DNA from: Pirellulaceae bacterium
GTDB lineage: Bacteria > Planctomycetota > Planctomycetia > Pirellulales > Pirellulaceae
NCBI GenBank assembly: GCA_018402565.1
Contig: JAGYIQ010000001.1
Coordinates: 806,001-870,000 of the forward strand
Reading direction: 5' to 3'
DNA: 64,000 bases
Positions 28,924-38,428 of the stretch are shown one piece after another. Below the pieces are notes generated by a model that made no database searches, was not told where the DNA came from, and was given only the letters and a program-made list of their open reading frames with translations. Position 1 is the stretch's first letter. Each line of letters opens with the position of its first letter. Both the position numbers and the translations under genes were made by a program.

Positions 28924-30259
28924 CTATCGCCATTTTAAAATCAATTCGATCAGCTGATCTTCCTTTCTTGCCAATTCCATCTTCGATTCGGTACCAACTG
29001 TAGCAATCCATCTGCCAATTTCTTTTCTCCTCAGACTCTCCAAATCAATGGGATCATTGCACCAAATCCGGCTTATATTTAGCCGATTCGCGTCGCCACA
29101 TGCCACTAGCCCAGCACGATGGATGAAATCGAAAAGAGTATCGGCGACCGTCATCCCGCTCGACGACCAAGTAAAAATGAGATTGAATGCCCGCATGGTG
29201 AGCTGAATTATTCCACGCTGCGCTAAGGCAGCTTTCAGAGCCGAAAGCTCTAACCACAATCCAAACTTCGCGACCAAGCGGATCGAGTTCCTTCGTGGAG
29301 AAATACCCCCGATACAAACTCATCCCATCCACATACCCCAGCGGATCTCTCGTCACAAACCCACCCGTCGCGGGATCGTACCACCGCGCCCGGAAGTGGT
29401 AGAGCCGCAAATCAGCATCCCATTCACGACCAGTGTACGTGTAACGATTGGCATAAGTGCTGCTCGTACGAACAGTGCCGTTGGCGGCGTAGATGCTAAG
29501 GGTGCCATAAGCGCTGTAGGTATATCGCTCGACCAGCGTCCCAGCCGCGTTGGTCAGCCCGACGATGGAATACTGTTGGTTGCGATGATAATAAAGTGCG
29601 TTGTCGCCGGTCGTCGGCAAAGTCGTAGTTGTACCTGTATGACGCAGGATCGGTTCGTCCACGTAGTCGTAGCCCAGGCAGTCCGCGTAGACGTAACGGT
29701 AGGTCGGTGAGGAGGTGACGGCCCCCCGAGCGTAATCAGCGATCACTTGTTGTCCCGCGTGAACGTAAACCACATTGCCACTGGAATGACTGCGGGCAAC
29801 TCGGCGCCCAAGTGCATCGTATTCAAACGTCACTTCCAAACTACCGGCTGAACCGTTGGTGTCAGCGCCGCGGAGTTGATTGTCGAAGTTCCAATCCAAG
29901 TTCAACGCGGGAGCAGATAAGGTGGCTGGTCGCGACGTTTGGTTGCCCTTCACGTCATAAGCCAGTGTCCCGGTACTGGCGCCTGTGAACCCTGTGAACT
30001 CGTGAGCATTGCTGTGGGTGCGATTCCAAGTCGAACCGGCACTGGTGAAGCTGTCCCAGTTCCCGACATCGGACAAAGTCCAAGCTTGGTTCATTGTTCC
30101 GTTGGTGCGATTCCAAGTCTGGAGTCTGTCCTCGTCATCGTAACCCGTGGCACCGGTCGAGAACCCAAAACCGGACATGGTATGGTTAAAAGTCACGGTA
30201 TCGCCCTTTTGGTCCTCGCGGCGGATCATCCGCCCGGCAGGATCGTAGGTAAACGTTCG
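28924..30259 (-). pseudogene. 5'-truncated Rhs/YD-repeat protein with variable C-terminal toxin region
   Basis: The frame begins abruptly at a YD-repeat (TFTYDPAGRM, near 30256) behind an in-frame stop at 30293, so the 5' part is missing. It continues with YD-type repeats (FEYDALGRRVARSHS) and the Rhs core signature LRLYHFRARWYDPATGGF, DPLGYVDGMSLY, ending in DPLG near 29272. The next 72 residues are a variable tip that stops at 29054. The neighbouring frame then continues sensibly (NDPIDLESLRRKEIGRW to LIELILKWR, stop at 28924), so a one-base frameshift near 29060 is likely. An orphan Rhs-CT fragment, probably non-functional; toxin type not recognised. Confidence 0.75.
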
Positions 30260-30379
30260 TGGGTTAGGGATAAGTCTGACCGGGGGTACGACTTAAGTTA
30301 TACCCACCGTCGGGGAGAAAAGCTACAGAAATCTGGGGCTCGGGAGCGTTTTTTTGGGGGCATGAGCATCAAGTCTCCG

Positions 30380-31075
30380 TGGCGCAGATGTGACCAAGAG
30401 GCGGAGTGCCTTCTTTTTGATATTGGGGGGATGGCGGTAGCTGGTCAGTCATGCCTCCACCGGGACAAGCCCGGAATGGTGGGCGGTGTGGCCAAGGGGC
30501 GGTGGGCCTTCTTTTTGGTAGTTGGGCGTAGCTGGTAGCCGGCCAGTCATCGCCCCATCGGCACGAGGCCGAAGGTGGCGATGTGGCCAAGAGGCAACGA
30601 GCCTTCTTTTTGAATATTGAGGGGCGTTCTCGCTGCCAAACTTTCGGTCCCACTGGCAAGCCAGTGGGGGCCGGTGTGGCCAAGGGGCAGAGTTCCTTCT
30701 TTTTAATTATTGGGGGGGGAGCTGGCAGCCGTCAGTTGCCGCTCCGCCGGGCAGAGCCACGACGGAAGCGGGGGTGGACCAGCTGCCCTTTGCTGGTTGG
30801 AGGTGGGATGAGGACAGGGGAATGGGGACAGAGGAATGAAGACAGGGGAATAGTGACAGAGGAATGAGGGACAGAGGAATGAGGACAGAGATAGACAGAG
30901 GAATGAGGACAGTTGTAGACCAGCAGTCCTCTGCTGGTCGGAGCTGAGAATCGCTTGTCGTATGTGCAAGCGGCTTGAACCAAGGGATTGGGTTGTGAAA
31001 TAAAAGCCGGGCACGTTCATTGGCGGTGTGACCAAGGGGCGAGTGCCTTCTTTTTGATTACTTGGGGGTTGCTGG
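30380..31075 (-). repeat. short dispersed element, five copies in minus orientation
   Basis: Reverse-complement copies of the core (GGTGTGGCCAAGGGGC..GCCTTCTTTTTGATTATTGGGG) occur near 30407, 30508, 30602, 30690 and 31046. They are interleaved with TGGTAGCTGGTCAGTCATGCC and with the hairpin TCCCACTGGCAAGCCAGTGGG (near 30648). They mirror the array at 25.1-27.3 kb across the Rhs remnant. Confidence 0.82.
30806..30938 (-). repeat. polypurine minisatellite with CAGCAG/CTGCTG palindrome, right copy
   Basis: Reverse-complement counterpart of 24764-25007: GAGGACAGAGGAATG-type units followed by ACCAGCAGTCCTCTGCTGGT (30919-30938). A related but imperfect CAGCTGCCCTTTGCTGG lies on its other side near 30779. 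Confidence 0.82.
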
Positions 31076-31103
31076 TAGCTGGTCAGTCATGCCCCCACCG
31101 GGA

Positions 31104-31245
31104 CAAAGGGCTGGTGGATTTTTCCAGACTCGCTCACGAAATTGCTGCCCGATTCAATGAAATCGGGCAAAAACACGGCGTTCGCGCCTCAATCGAAATG
31201 CTTGACGCATTCCGCTACGGAAAAATCAACTAGCCCAACAGGGGG
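31104..31245. repeat. dispersed repeat beginning GGGCTGGTGGATTTTTCC, copy 1
   Basis: A stretch of about 130 bases beginning GGGCTGGTGGATTTTTCCAGA and containing CTCAATCGAAATG recurs in shortened form at 60236-60333. Here one frame reads GLVDFSRLAHEIAARFNEIG and on to FRYGKIN, then stop. That is protein-like, but it has no start codon or ribosome site of its own. It may be a decayed gene end carried by a repeat. Confidence 0.5.
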
Positions 31246-31292
31246 GCTCCGAGGAAAAACAAGAGGCCCCAGTGTTTAAAGGGGGCCATAAT

Positions 31293-31365
31293 GGGCGTTA
31301 CTGGACTCGAACCAGTGACCTCCACGATGTCAACGTGGCGCTCTAGCCAACTGAGCTAAACGCCC
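31293..31365 (-). tRNA. tRNA-Val (anticodon GAC)
   Basis: 73 nt cloverleaf. Acceptor stem GGGCGTT pairs with AACGCCC, the anticodon stem CCACG/CGTGG encloses loop TTGACAT with anticodon GAC, and the T arm contains GGTTCGAGTCC. No CCA is encoded. It marks the right border of the repeat island. Confidence 0.95.
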
Positions 31366-31668
31366 TCAAAACGAGAGCTTCCCGGGCTTGTTTGGTGTAT
31401 CGGATCGGCCCCCCGATTCGAATGAGCAAAGTTTCGCGACCGATCGCCACTTCGTCAAGTCGGGGGGACGGGGGACTGGGCAAGAACCTAGGAGACGGCC
31501 CGCCGGGCCGCCGGGGGACCGGGAGCCGACAGGACGGTGGACCGGGCCGACGGAGGACGCCCGCCCGATGTTTAGGCCCGTCCTGTGGTTAGGCCACCCC
31601 GTGTTTAGGCCACCCGATGTTTAGGCCGTCCTGTGGCTAGGCCGTCCTGTGTTTAGGCCACCCCGTGG
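31366..31668. repeat. minisatellite region downstream of the helicase gene
   Basis: A GC-rich stretch without a gene. From about 31568 to 31675 there are six to seven copies of a GTGTTTAGGCCACCCC-like unit (15-17 bp). The array reaches the last codons of the helicase gene, whose C-terminus (GGKRLAA) is next to it. Confidence 0.7.
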
Positions 31669-33489
31669 CTAGGCCGCCAAACGCTTCCCGCCAGCACGCA
31701 ATTGAAACAGTCCCATGATTTCGTCCTTGGTCAGGCTGAGGTTCTGCGGGCCGTTGGTGGCCGAGAACAGTGTCTCGAACAGCTGGCGTTTTTCTTCCAA
31801 GATCATGTGAATCCGCTCTTCAATCGTCCGCTCGCTGGTCATCCGCGTGATGGTGACACTGCCGGCGGCCCCGATCCGATGGGCACGATTGATGGCCTGA
31901 TCCTCGATCGCTGGGTTCCACCAGCGGTCGAACAGAAAGACGTAGCGGCAGAACTGCAGGTTCAGGCCCACGCTGCCGGCCCCGTAGCTCATCAGCAGCA
32001 CGTGCTTGCTCGGGTCTTCTTTAAACTGCTTGAGGATCGGATCACGTTGCTTGGAGGGAATCCGACCATGGTACTCCAGTGGCCCGAAGCGTTCCAAAGT
32101 CGGACGCATCTGATCCACCGTCTTGACCCATTGGCTGAACACGATGGCCTTCTGACCGCTGGCGGCGACCTCTTCCATATCGGCCTCCAAGCGTTGTAGC
32201 TTGCTGCTGGCCCCAGTCACCGGATCAAAATTGCAGATCTGCTTGAGCCGCAACACCAACTGAAACACGTGTTGGATGGTCAACTCCTCGCCCATATCGC
32301 TGAGGCGGAGAATGCCTTTCTCTTCCGCCTCGCTATAGGTTTCCCATTGCTGGGGAGTCAGTTCCAGCAAGGCGTCGCGATACAGGCGTGGCGGCATGTC
32401 CTTCAGGACCAAGTCCTTCGTCCGCCGCAGGACGTAGTCGCCCACCTCGCGGGCCATGACCTCGATGGGCAAACCGGGCGGCAGGTAGCCGGGCAGCAGG
32501 AATTCGAAAATGCCATGCAGGTCGTTGACGCTGTTCTCGATTGGGGTACCCGTCAAAGCCCACGAACGTTGGCGGTTGATCTGGCGGATCGTCTTGGCCG
32601 TGCTGTTACTGCTGTTCTTGATCCGCTGAGCCTCGTCGAGGATCACCAGGTCGTATTGCTTATCTTCGCCCACGACTTCGCCTTGGTCACGCATCAACAA
32701 CTCGTAGTTGGCGATCTTGACGGGCGTGGCCTGCTGTTGCCACAGGAACGAACGCTTGTGCGTATCGCCCTCAACGATGCCCAGCGGGATTTCAGGCGCC
32801 CAGGCGGCAAATTCGCGTTGCCAGTTCGTCACCAATGGCTTGGGGCAGATCAGGAGCACGTTCTTGATGTGCCCCGCGTGCAACAACAGTCGCACCGCCG
32901 TGATCGCTTGCATGGTCTTGCCGAGCCCCATTTCATCGGCCAAAACCGCGGCCGCTCGTGGGAAGAGAAACGCCACCCCCTCCATCTGATGCTGAAACGG
33001 CTGAAACGGAAAATCCAGCGTCTGGCTGGAGAGCAACGACTCCAACGGCGGTTGCAGTAGGTAGTACAACCGATCCGTCCACTTGATCAGGTCCTTGGGC
33101 GGCTTGATCCGCGTCCGCGAGCGGGGGGCGGTCGATTCGTCCGCCACCTTCGCTGGATCGCGTGCTTCACCGTCCCGAGGTTTCGCGGGCACCGACCGAG
33201 CGACGACCGGCAACCAGTTCGGCGACTCGGGGAATACATGTGAAAACACGCGAGCCGTGGGCATGCGTCCGGCCAGACTGATGACGGCGGGAGCGTCGAA
33301 CCGCAGCGATTTGGCATCGATGGAAGTCGCAGCCGACCGTTCATCTTCTGCTGCCGCACCGTCACCGCTCAGCCTCAATTCGCGGTCATGCCACGACCAT
33401 GTCTCGATCTCCCAAGCCTGCTCCGCATCCCCGGGGGAAGGGCGATCGGTTCTCGAGGGGTCGGTCTCGCCACGAAAGAAATTCAGCAT
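31669..33489 (-). CDS. SNF2-family DNA-dependent ATPase/helicase
   Basis: A 606-residue SF2 translocase of the SNF2/RapA-like group. Motif I is DEMGLGKTMQAI, motif II is DEAQRIKN, motif III is LTGTPIENSVNDL, motif V is LMSYGAGSVGLNL and motif VI is QAINRAHRIGA. About 170 N-terminal residues of unknown role precede the ATPase core. No nuclease or methylase domain is attached. The start may be the ATG at 33489 or a TTG at 33501; the upstream gene ends at 33508, so the two are clearly one unit. Confidence 0.93.
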   Translation of the reverse strand: MLNFFRGETDPSRTDRPSPGDAEQAWEIETWSWHDRELRLSGDGAAAEDERSAATSIDAKSLRFDAPAVISLAGRMPTARVFSHVFPESPNWLPVVARSVPAKPRDGEARDPAKVADESTAPRSRTRIKPPKDLIKWTDRLYYLLQPPLESLLSSQTLDFPFQPFQHQMEGVAFLFPRAAAVLADEMGLGKTMQAITAVRLLLHAGHIKNVLLICPKPLVTNWQREFAAWAPEIPLGIVEGDTHKRSFLWQQQATPVKIANYELLMRDQGEVVGEDKQYDLVILDEAQRIKNSSNSTAKTIRQINRQRSWALTGTPIENSVNDLHGIFEFLLPGYLPPGLPIEVMAREVGDYVLRRTKDLVLKDMPPRLYRDALLELTPQQWETYSEAEEKGILRLSDMGEELTIQHVFQLVLRLKQICNFDPVTGASSKLQRLEADMEEVAASGQKAIVFSQWVKTVDQMRPTLERFGPLEYHGRIPSKQRDPILKQFKEDPSKHVLLMSYGAGSVGLNLQFCRYVFLFDRWWNPAIEDQAINRAHRIGAAGSVTITRMTSERTIEERIHMILEEKRQLFETLFSATNGPQNLSLTKDEIMGLFQLRAGGKRLAA

Positions 33490-33507
33490 CGGGTTTCTCA
33501 ATCTGGC

Positions 33508-34101
33508 TTAGGCCGCTCGCAGGGCAGCGTCTCGGGCTTCGGTCATGGCTTGTCGCACGCGGTCGAATGGCTCGGCCAGGTCATGTCGCGCCGTAAATTG
33601 AGTCAACGCCGCTTCGATCCAGCGGCGGGAATCGGCTGCCGAGTTGGTGTCGGGGGCCAGCAGCCACACCGTTTGGTCGCGGATCGTCAAAGTGTCCCAG
33701 GGCATCGGCGGCGCCGCGGGCGCCATTCCCACCGGTGGCAGGTCCACCGAATCGACCTCGGCGGCGGCACTCGCTGGGGCGGTCGGCGGCACAAACACCA
33801 TGGGCGTGTCGACATTGTCTGGCAACTGGGCGGTATCCCAGCAATCGGTCAGCAAAAGTTGCGGGACCGTCTTGGCCTTGTCCAGCAGGGCTCGGCCGAT
33901 CACTTGCCCGCAGACATGGGCCCGCAGGCTGGCCCCGTACAAAATGGCCTGCGTCCGCGAGACCTTGACCGGCAGCGTGCAATGGAACTCGAGCGGCCGA
34001 GCCAGTGTATTGAGTAAGAGCAGCCCTCCGCACAACCCCCAGCCGTCGAATTCAGTGCACGTCAAAAACCCGAGTTGTTCCACGCGGTGGCCTGCGCTCA
34101 T
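33508..34101 (-). CDS. unknown protein paired with the SNF2 helicase
   Basis: A 197-residue soluble protein that I do not recognise. The N-terminal half is compact and hydrophobic (CTEFDGWGLCGGLLLLNTLARPLEFHC, SRTQAILYGASLRAHVCGQVI). A Pro/Ala-rich linker at about 115-140 leads to a short C-terminal helical domain. Three to four Cys in the first half could bind metal or form a redox pair. It lies 6-18 bases upstream of the helicase gene on the same strand, so a shared job is likely; that is inference from context. Confidence 0.7.
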   Translation of the reverse strand: MSAGHRVEQLGFLTCTEFDGWGLCGGLLLLNTLARPLEFHCTLPVKVSRTQAILYGASLRAHVCGQVIGRALLDKAKTVPQLLLTDCWDTAQLPDNVDTPMVFVPPTAPASAAAEVDSVDLPPVGMAPAAPPMPWDTLTIRDQTVWLLAPDTNSAADSRRWIEAALTQFTARHDLAEPFDRVRQAMTEARDAALRAA

Positions 34102-34504
34102 GTCGCTCCTTCAGGGGGTCACGAACCGTCAAAAACCCTCGTCCCCGAGTTGGAGCGATGGGCGTAGGAGAGCATCGGCAGTCCGTTCGACGTGACTTTA
34201 GCTGGCAAATCCAGACGATACGATCGAAAAGTCGCGGCCTGAAATTTACCAAGTTTTCTCAAGTGCCAACCGATTTCTGCCGGCTGTCGACCATTTGGGA
34301 CACCCACCAGTGCCCGTAACCGACACAAGCGTTTCAAACCGACCCAAAAAGCTGCCCCAGGCCGGGTGTTGATTTTTGTACTTGCTCGACATCCGTTCCG
34401 CACCCTGACTATACTGAGGGATGTCGGGGGGCAAAACCACAACCATGCAACCGGTGCGAAAGTCGTCCCAGAGACGGCCCACGATCATCGGTCGGAGAAT
34501 ATCA
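34102..34504. other. divergent intergenic region with sigma70-like promoter
   Basis: About 400 bases between divergent genes. On the plus strand TCGACA (34386-34391) and TATACT (34410-34415), 18 bp apart, form a good promoter for the gene at 34505. Nothing else is recognised. Confidence 0.5.
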
Positions 34505-35002
34505 ATGAGTCACGATTCGCAGGATCCCTCGTCTCTTTATCGCTACAGCGTGACCGTCAATCCCGCGACGGCCGATTCGTATCAAGCGGCTCCTGCGGCG
34601 TCGCCCCAATCCCCGGAGCAAAACGCCTTGGTAGTTCGCGTCCTGCAACAAGTCTTGGAAACCCAGCGCCGCCAGGTCGAGTTGCTGGAGGAAATGAGCA
34701 AGCAGATGCAGGCGACGCAGCGCCAGCGTGCCAACGAGCTGCAGCAATGGAAGCAAGCCAACCCGCAATTGGCCAAGAGCTGCTGGGAGGCATCGCAGGC
34801 CCTGGGCCAAGTCCAAGCCGATTACCTGCGAACGATGACCACAGAGGTCGAATTCAACTCGGAAGATATGTTGGCCAGCGAATTTGTCTTGAATGAGTTT
34901 GTCGATCGATTTGGCCCGCGAATGGCTCATCTGAACAGCATCCTACAGGTCCTCGGCCAACTCAGTAGCCCGCCGACACCGCCGCCCAAAACGCCCAAGT
35001 AG
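34505..35002 (+). CDS. coiled-coil protein of unknown function
   Basis: A 165-residue acidic to neutral soluble protein. Residues 30-95 are Gln/Glu/Leu-rich and predicted to be a coiled coil (VLQQVLETQRRQVELLEEMSKQMQ and onward). A second helical segment ends near FVDRFGPRMAHLNSILQVLGQL, followed by a proline tail (SSPPTPPPKTPK). I do not recognise a family. The ATG at 34505 has CGGAGA upstream and a promoter at 34386-34415. Confidence 0.7.
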   Translation: MSHDSQDPSSLYRYSVTVNPATADSYQAAPAASPQSPEQNALVVRVLQQVLETQRRQVELLEEMSKQMQATQRQRANELQQWKQANPQLAKSCWEASQALGQVQADYLRTMTTEVEFNSEDMLASEFVLNEFVDRFGPRMAHLNSILQVLGQLSSPPTPPPKTPK

Positions 35003-35039
35003 ACGCTCGCAAAAACGCCAGGCACTGACTCTCGGGGAG

Positions 35040-35135
35040 CCGGCCCAACTGGTTGTACGGCCCATGCCGGTTGTACGGCGCCCACTGGTTGTTTTGCTCA
35101 CGCTGGTTGTACGGCCCCTCGGGTTGTTTGGCCAG
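35040..35135. repeat. GGTTGTACGGCCC minisatellite
   Basis: Five degenerate copies of a CTGGTTGTACGGCCC-like unit lie between the coiled-coil gene and the VWA gene. No gene in this gap. Confidence 0.7.
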
Positions 35136-35249
35136 TCGTGACACGACACATCGCGGTTGGTATGCTGGTGGAGAACCAGGCGACCTGTGGAGTCGTTGCC
35201 GCTGCGGGTCGGCTCGGCTGTGGTCGTCCCTGCTGCGAGCGGATGAAAC

Positions 35250-38200
35250 ATGACAAGTCTTGGGTTTGCGTCGCCTGGCTATCTCTGGTTGTGTGTGATT
35301 TTGCTGGGGTTCATCGCTTTGGCCTGGCGATCCCGCGCGGGTCTGACCGGTGCCCGTTATCTTCTCTCCCTTGGATTCCGCTTGGCACTGGCCATTTTGA
35401 TTGTCATGGCCCTGGCCGAGGCCCAGATGCGGCAGATCAATCCCAGCCTCTGTGTGGTGTATCTTTTGGACCAGAGCCAAAGTATCCCGGCCAAACAGCG
35501 GGTCGGCATGTTCGATTATGTGGTCCGGGACATCGAGCGTTTTCGCCGCGAAGATCAAGGCGATTTGGCAGGGGTGATCGTCTTTGGACGGACCGCGGCC
35601 ATGGAACTGCCGCCCTCGGCCGAGCCCTTGCGTTGGCAGGGTCGCCGCGAGGTGATCGTGCCCCAATTGGAGGAGGCCACCGATTTAGCCGCGGCGATGC
35701 GACTGGCTCAGACGACCTTCCCACCCGACGTGCCGCGACGAGTCGTCTTGGTCACCGATGGGAACGAAAATCGGGGCTCTGCCCGCGAGATGCTGGCCGA
35801 GTACCGACGCCAGGGGATCGGCGTCGATGTGGTGGCGATCCCCTTGGAACGCGAACCACGAGTCCTGATCGAGCGGCTGGTGATGCCCAACCGCGCCAAG
35901 CAGGACTCGATGATCGAGGCCAAGGTCGTGCTCAACAATCAATGGACCCCTGCGGCAACGGCCCCAGATTCCGTGGACGGAGCCAGCGAAAATTCTGGCA
36001 ATCCGACCACGGGCGGCAGCGTCAACGGCACGTTGCTGATCACGCGGAAGATCGGCGAGCAAGAGGTGGTGGTCGTATCACAGGAGGTAGAGTTGCCGGC
36101 CGGCAAGTCGGTCTTCAGCTTCCCGCACCGCTTGGATTTTGGCTCTGGCTTCTACAGTTACGAGGCCACGTTCAGTCCCGCCGACCCGGTGCTGCGGGCG
36201 CAGACATCGGCAGCACAGCGGCGGGTGTCCGCGTTTACCAATGTCGAAGGCCAAGGTCGAGTACTGCTGTTGGAGGACCCCAGTAGCCCGGGGCGCTTCG
36301 ATCTGTTGGCCAAGAGCCTACGGACAGCCGGCTTGTCCGTGGACGTCCAAGCCGACTTCACCACGCTGGGGTCATTCGCGGCCATGCAGAGCTACGACTC
36401 GATCGTCTTGGGCGATATCCCACGCGTTACCGCCTTGGACGACACACCGATGATCTCCGACCAACAGTTGGAGTTGCTGCTGCAGAATACCGAATTGGGC
36501 GGCGGGCTGGTGCTGCTGGGTGGCCCCAACAGTTTTGGGGCCGGCGGTTGGAGCAACACGCGGCTGGAGGAAGCTAGCCCGGTCAACTTTACGGTCAAGA
36601 ATTCCAAGGTAATGCCAGCCGGCGCCTTGATGTTGGTCGTTGATCGCTCCGGCTCCATGGAGGGCGACAAAATCGTGGCCGCGCGACAAGCGGCCATGGC
36701 CGCGATCCAAACCTTGAGCGAAAACGACTACGTCGGCGTGGTCGCCTTCGATACCCTGGCCACCTGGGCTGTCCCCTTCCAACAGATCGGTGGCCGCCGA
36801 GCCGTACTCAACGGGCTGGCTCGTCGGATCAGCGTCGGCGGCGGAACGGACATGTTCCCCGCCATGCAGAAGGGATTTGCAGCGTTGCGAACGATCGATG
36901 TCGGCGTCAAGCACATGATTGTCATGACCGACGGTTTGACTCCAACCGCGGAATTCGAGGCGCTGGTGCAACAGATGCGAAAAGAAGGCATTACGGTCTC
37001 GGGCGTCGCGGTGGGCGATGATGCCGACCGCAACTTGCTGCTCAAGATCTCGCAACTCGGCGGTGGCAAGTTCCACAACGTCACCAATTCCAAATTGGTA
37101 CCGCGGATTTTTATGAAAGAGGCGCTGCGGGTCACGCGACCCTTGCTGTTCGAGCGGGACCAACCGTTCCGTCCCCAATTGGTGCCCGGTCATGACGCGT
37201 TGGCTGGACTCAAAGACCCGTTGCCACCCATTCGCGGCTTCGTACTTACCGAACGAAAAAACAACCCCTTAGTCCAAGTCGGCGTGACCTCACCCCTGCC
37301 CGGGGACGACGACGTCAACACCATCTTTGCCTCTTGGAATTATGGCATCGGCCGCAGCGTCGTCGTCACAACCGACGCCGGCCAACGCTGGGCCACCGAG
37401 TGGCCAGAGTGGCAAGATTACGGCCGTTTTTACGAACAGATTATTCGATGGTCGATGCGACCGGGTGGCGATACCGGCGGCTTCAATCTGGCGGCACAAA
37501 TCGTCGACGGCACGCTGGAAGTCTCGTTGACCGGAACCAGCGACGCGGGGGAGCCGCTGAATTCCCTGGAGCCGCTGGGGATGGTCGTCACCCCCGACCA
37601 ACAGCTGCAACGACTGGAGTTCCAGCAATCGTCGCCAGGCCGCTATGCCGCGGAACTCCCCATCGAACTGCTGGGAAATCACTTTTTGACCGTTCGCCCC
37701 AGTGCTGAGTATCGGACGATTACCATCGGAGTCAGTGCGCCAGAGAATTTGGAGATTTTAGCCGAGGACACCAATTGGAACCTGCTCGAGACGCTCGTGG
37801 CGGCGCCGCCCGAAGGGGGCCCCGAGGGACAGCTCCGTCGCGCAGGCGTACTGGACGTTTCCTTGGTCAGCGAACTCGATGACGCGTTCCGCCGCACCTT
37901 GCCGCAGGTCTACGCCGTCAGCGATATCCGCAGCTTGTTGGTCGTCCTGGCGGCACTGACGTTGTTTCTCGATGTCGCCGTCCGTCGTCTGTCGGTCGAT
38001 GTCAGCGGACTCCGCGATTGGCTCCGCCAGACTTGGGGGCAACGTCGCGAACCCGAGGGAGCCGGCCAAACCGTTGCGCGGTTGAAGGCCAAAGTGGCGG
38101 AGGTTCGCCAAGATCAGGTCAATCTCCCGCTGGATGACAATGTTGTGGGATCGGTCGAGGAACTGCTCAGCGGGCCGCGGCCGCAATCGTCCGACCCACC

Positions 38201-38309
38201 TCGAGTCAATTCCCCCCCCCTGAGCGAATCGGGAGGCGTGAGTGAAGGCAGCGGCCCCAGTTACACGCAGCGACTGCTGGATGCCAAGCGACGCAGTCGC
38301 CAATCGTGA
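35250..38309 (+). CDS. large VWA-domain membrane protein
   Basis: A 1019-residue protein. Two transmembrane helices open it (LWLCVILLGFIALAW and FRLALAILIVMALAEA), then a VWA-like domain (VVYLLDQSQSIPAKQRV, LVTDGNENRG). A region resembling a glutamine amidotransferase fold lies near 400-440, and a second VWA domain has a full MIDAS motif DRSGSMEGDK (near residue 464) and the matching TDGLTP. A beta-rich part follows, then a further transmembrane helix near 895 (LLVVLAALTLFLDVAV) and a cytoplasmic tail. Planctomycetes carry several such proteins; they may act with MoxR ATPases, but none is nearby. Function unknown. Confidence 0.88.
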   Translation: MTSLGFASPGYLWLCVILLGFIALAWRSRAGLTGARYLLSLGFRLALAILIVMALAEAQMRQINPSLCVVYLLDQSQSIPAKQRVGMFDYVVRDIERFRREDQGDLAGVIVFGRTAAMELPPSAEPLRWQGRREVIVPQLEEATDLAAAMRLAQTTFPPDVPRRVVLVTDGNENRGSAREMLAEYRRQGIGVDVVAIPLEREPRVLIERLVMPNRAKQDSMIEAKVVLNNQWTPAATAPDSVDGASENSGNPTTGGSVNGTLLITRKIGEQEVVVVSQEVELPAGKSVFSFPHRLDFGSGFYSYEATFSPADPVLRAQTSAAQRRVSAFTNVEGQGRVLLLEDPSSPGRFDLLAKSLRTAGLSVDVQADFTTLGSFAAMQSYDSIVLGDIPRVTALDDTPMISDQQLELLLQNTELGGGLVLLGGPNSFGAGGWSNTRLEEASPVNFTVKNSKVMPAGALMLVVDRSGSMEGDKIVAARQAAMAAIQTLSENDYVGVVAFDTLATWAVPFQQIGGRRAVLNGLARRISVGGGTDMFPAMQKGFAALRTIDVGVKHMIVMTDGLTPTAEFEALVQQMRKEGITVSGVAVGDDADRNLLLKISQLGGGKFHNVTNSKLVPRIFMKEALRVTRPLLFERDQPFRPQLVPGHDALAGLKDPLPPIRGFVLTERKNNPLVQVGVTSPLPGDDDVNTIFASWNYGIGRSVVVTTDAGQRWATEWPEWQDYGRFYEQIIRWSMRPGGDTGGFNLAAQIVDGTLEVSLTGTSDAGEPLNSLEPLGMVVTPDQQLQRLEFQQSSPGRYAAELPIELLGNHFLTVRPSAEYRTITIGVSAPENLEILAEDTNWNLLETLVAAPPEGGPEGQLRRAGVLDVSLVSELDDAFRRTLPQVYAVSDIRSLLVVLAALTLFLDVAVRRLSVDVSGLRDWLRQTWGQRREPEGAGQTVARLKAKVAEVRQDQVNLPLDDNVVGSVEELLSGPRPQSSDPPRVNSPPLSESGGVSEGSGPSYTQRLLDAKRRSRQS

Positions 38310-38428
38310 TACGAAGTGGGTTTCAAGGGTCTTGTGTCGGTTTGGACTTATTGAGATTACTGCGAATCGACCGAGTTTTCATCGATTGCTTACTCGATCT
38401 GGTGACTGTTCATCCTCGTAGATTACTT
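38310..38428. other. gap after the VWA gene
   Basis: Short gap with no feature that I can name, ending at the third MITE copy. Confidence 0.4.

Noticed and set aside
24119-31245. Integron or genomic island with integrase
   Set aside because: No integrase and no cassette genes; tRNA-Val at the border is intact and no second copy of its 3' end was seen on the far side.
31669-34101. Known defence system built on the SNF2 helicase
   Set aside because: No methylase, nuclease or PLD partner next to it; kept only as an inference in the findings.
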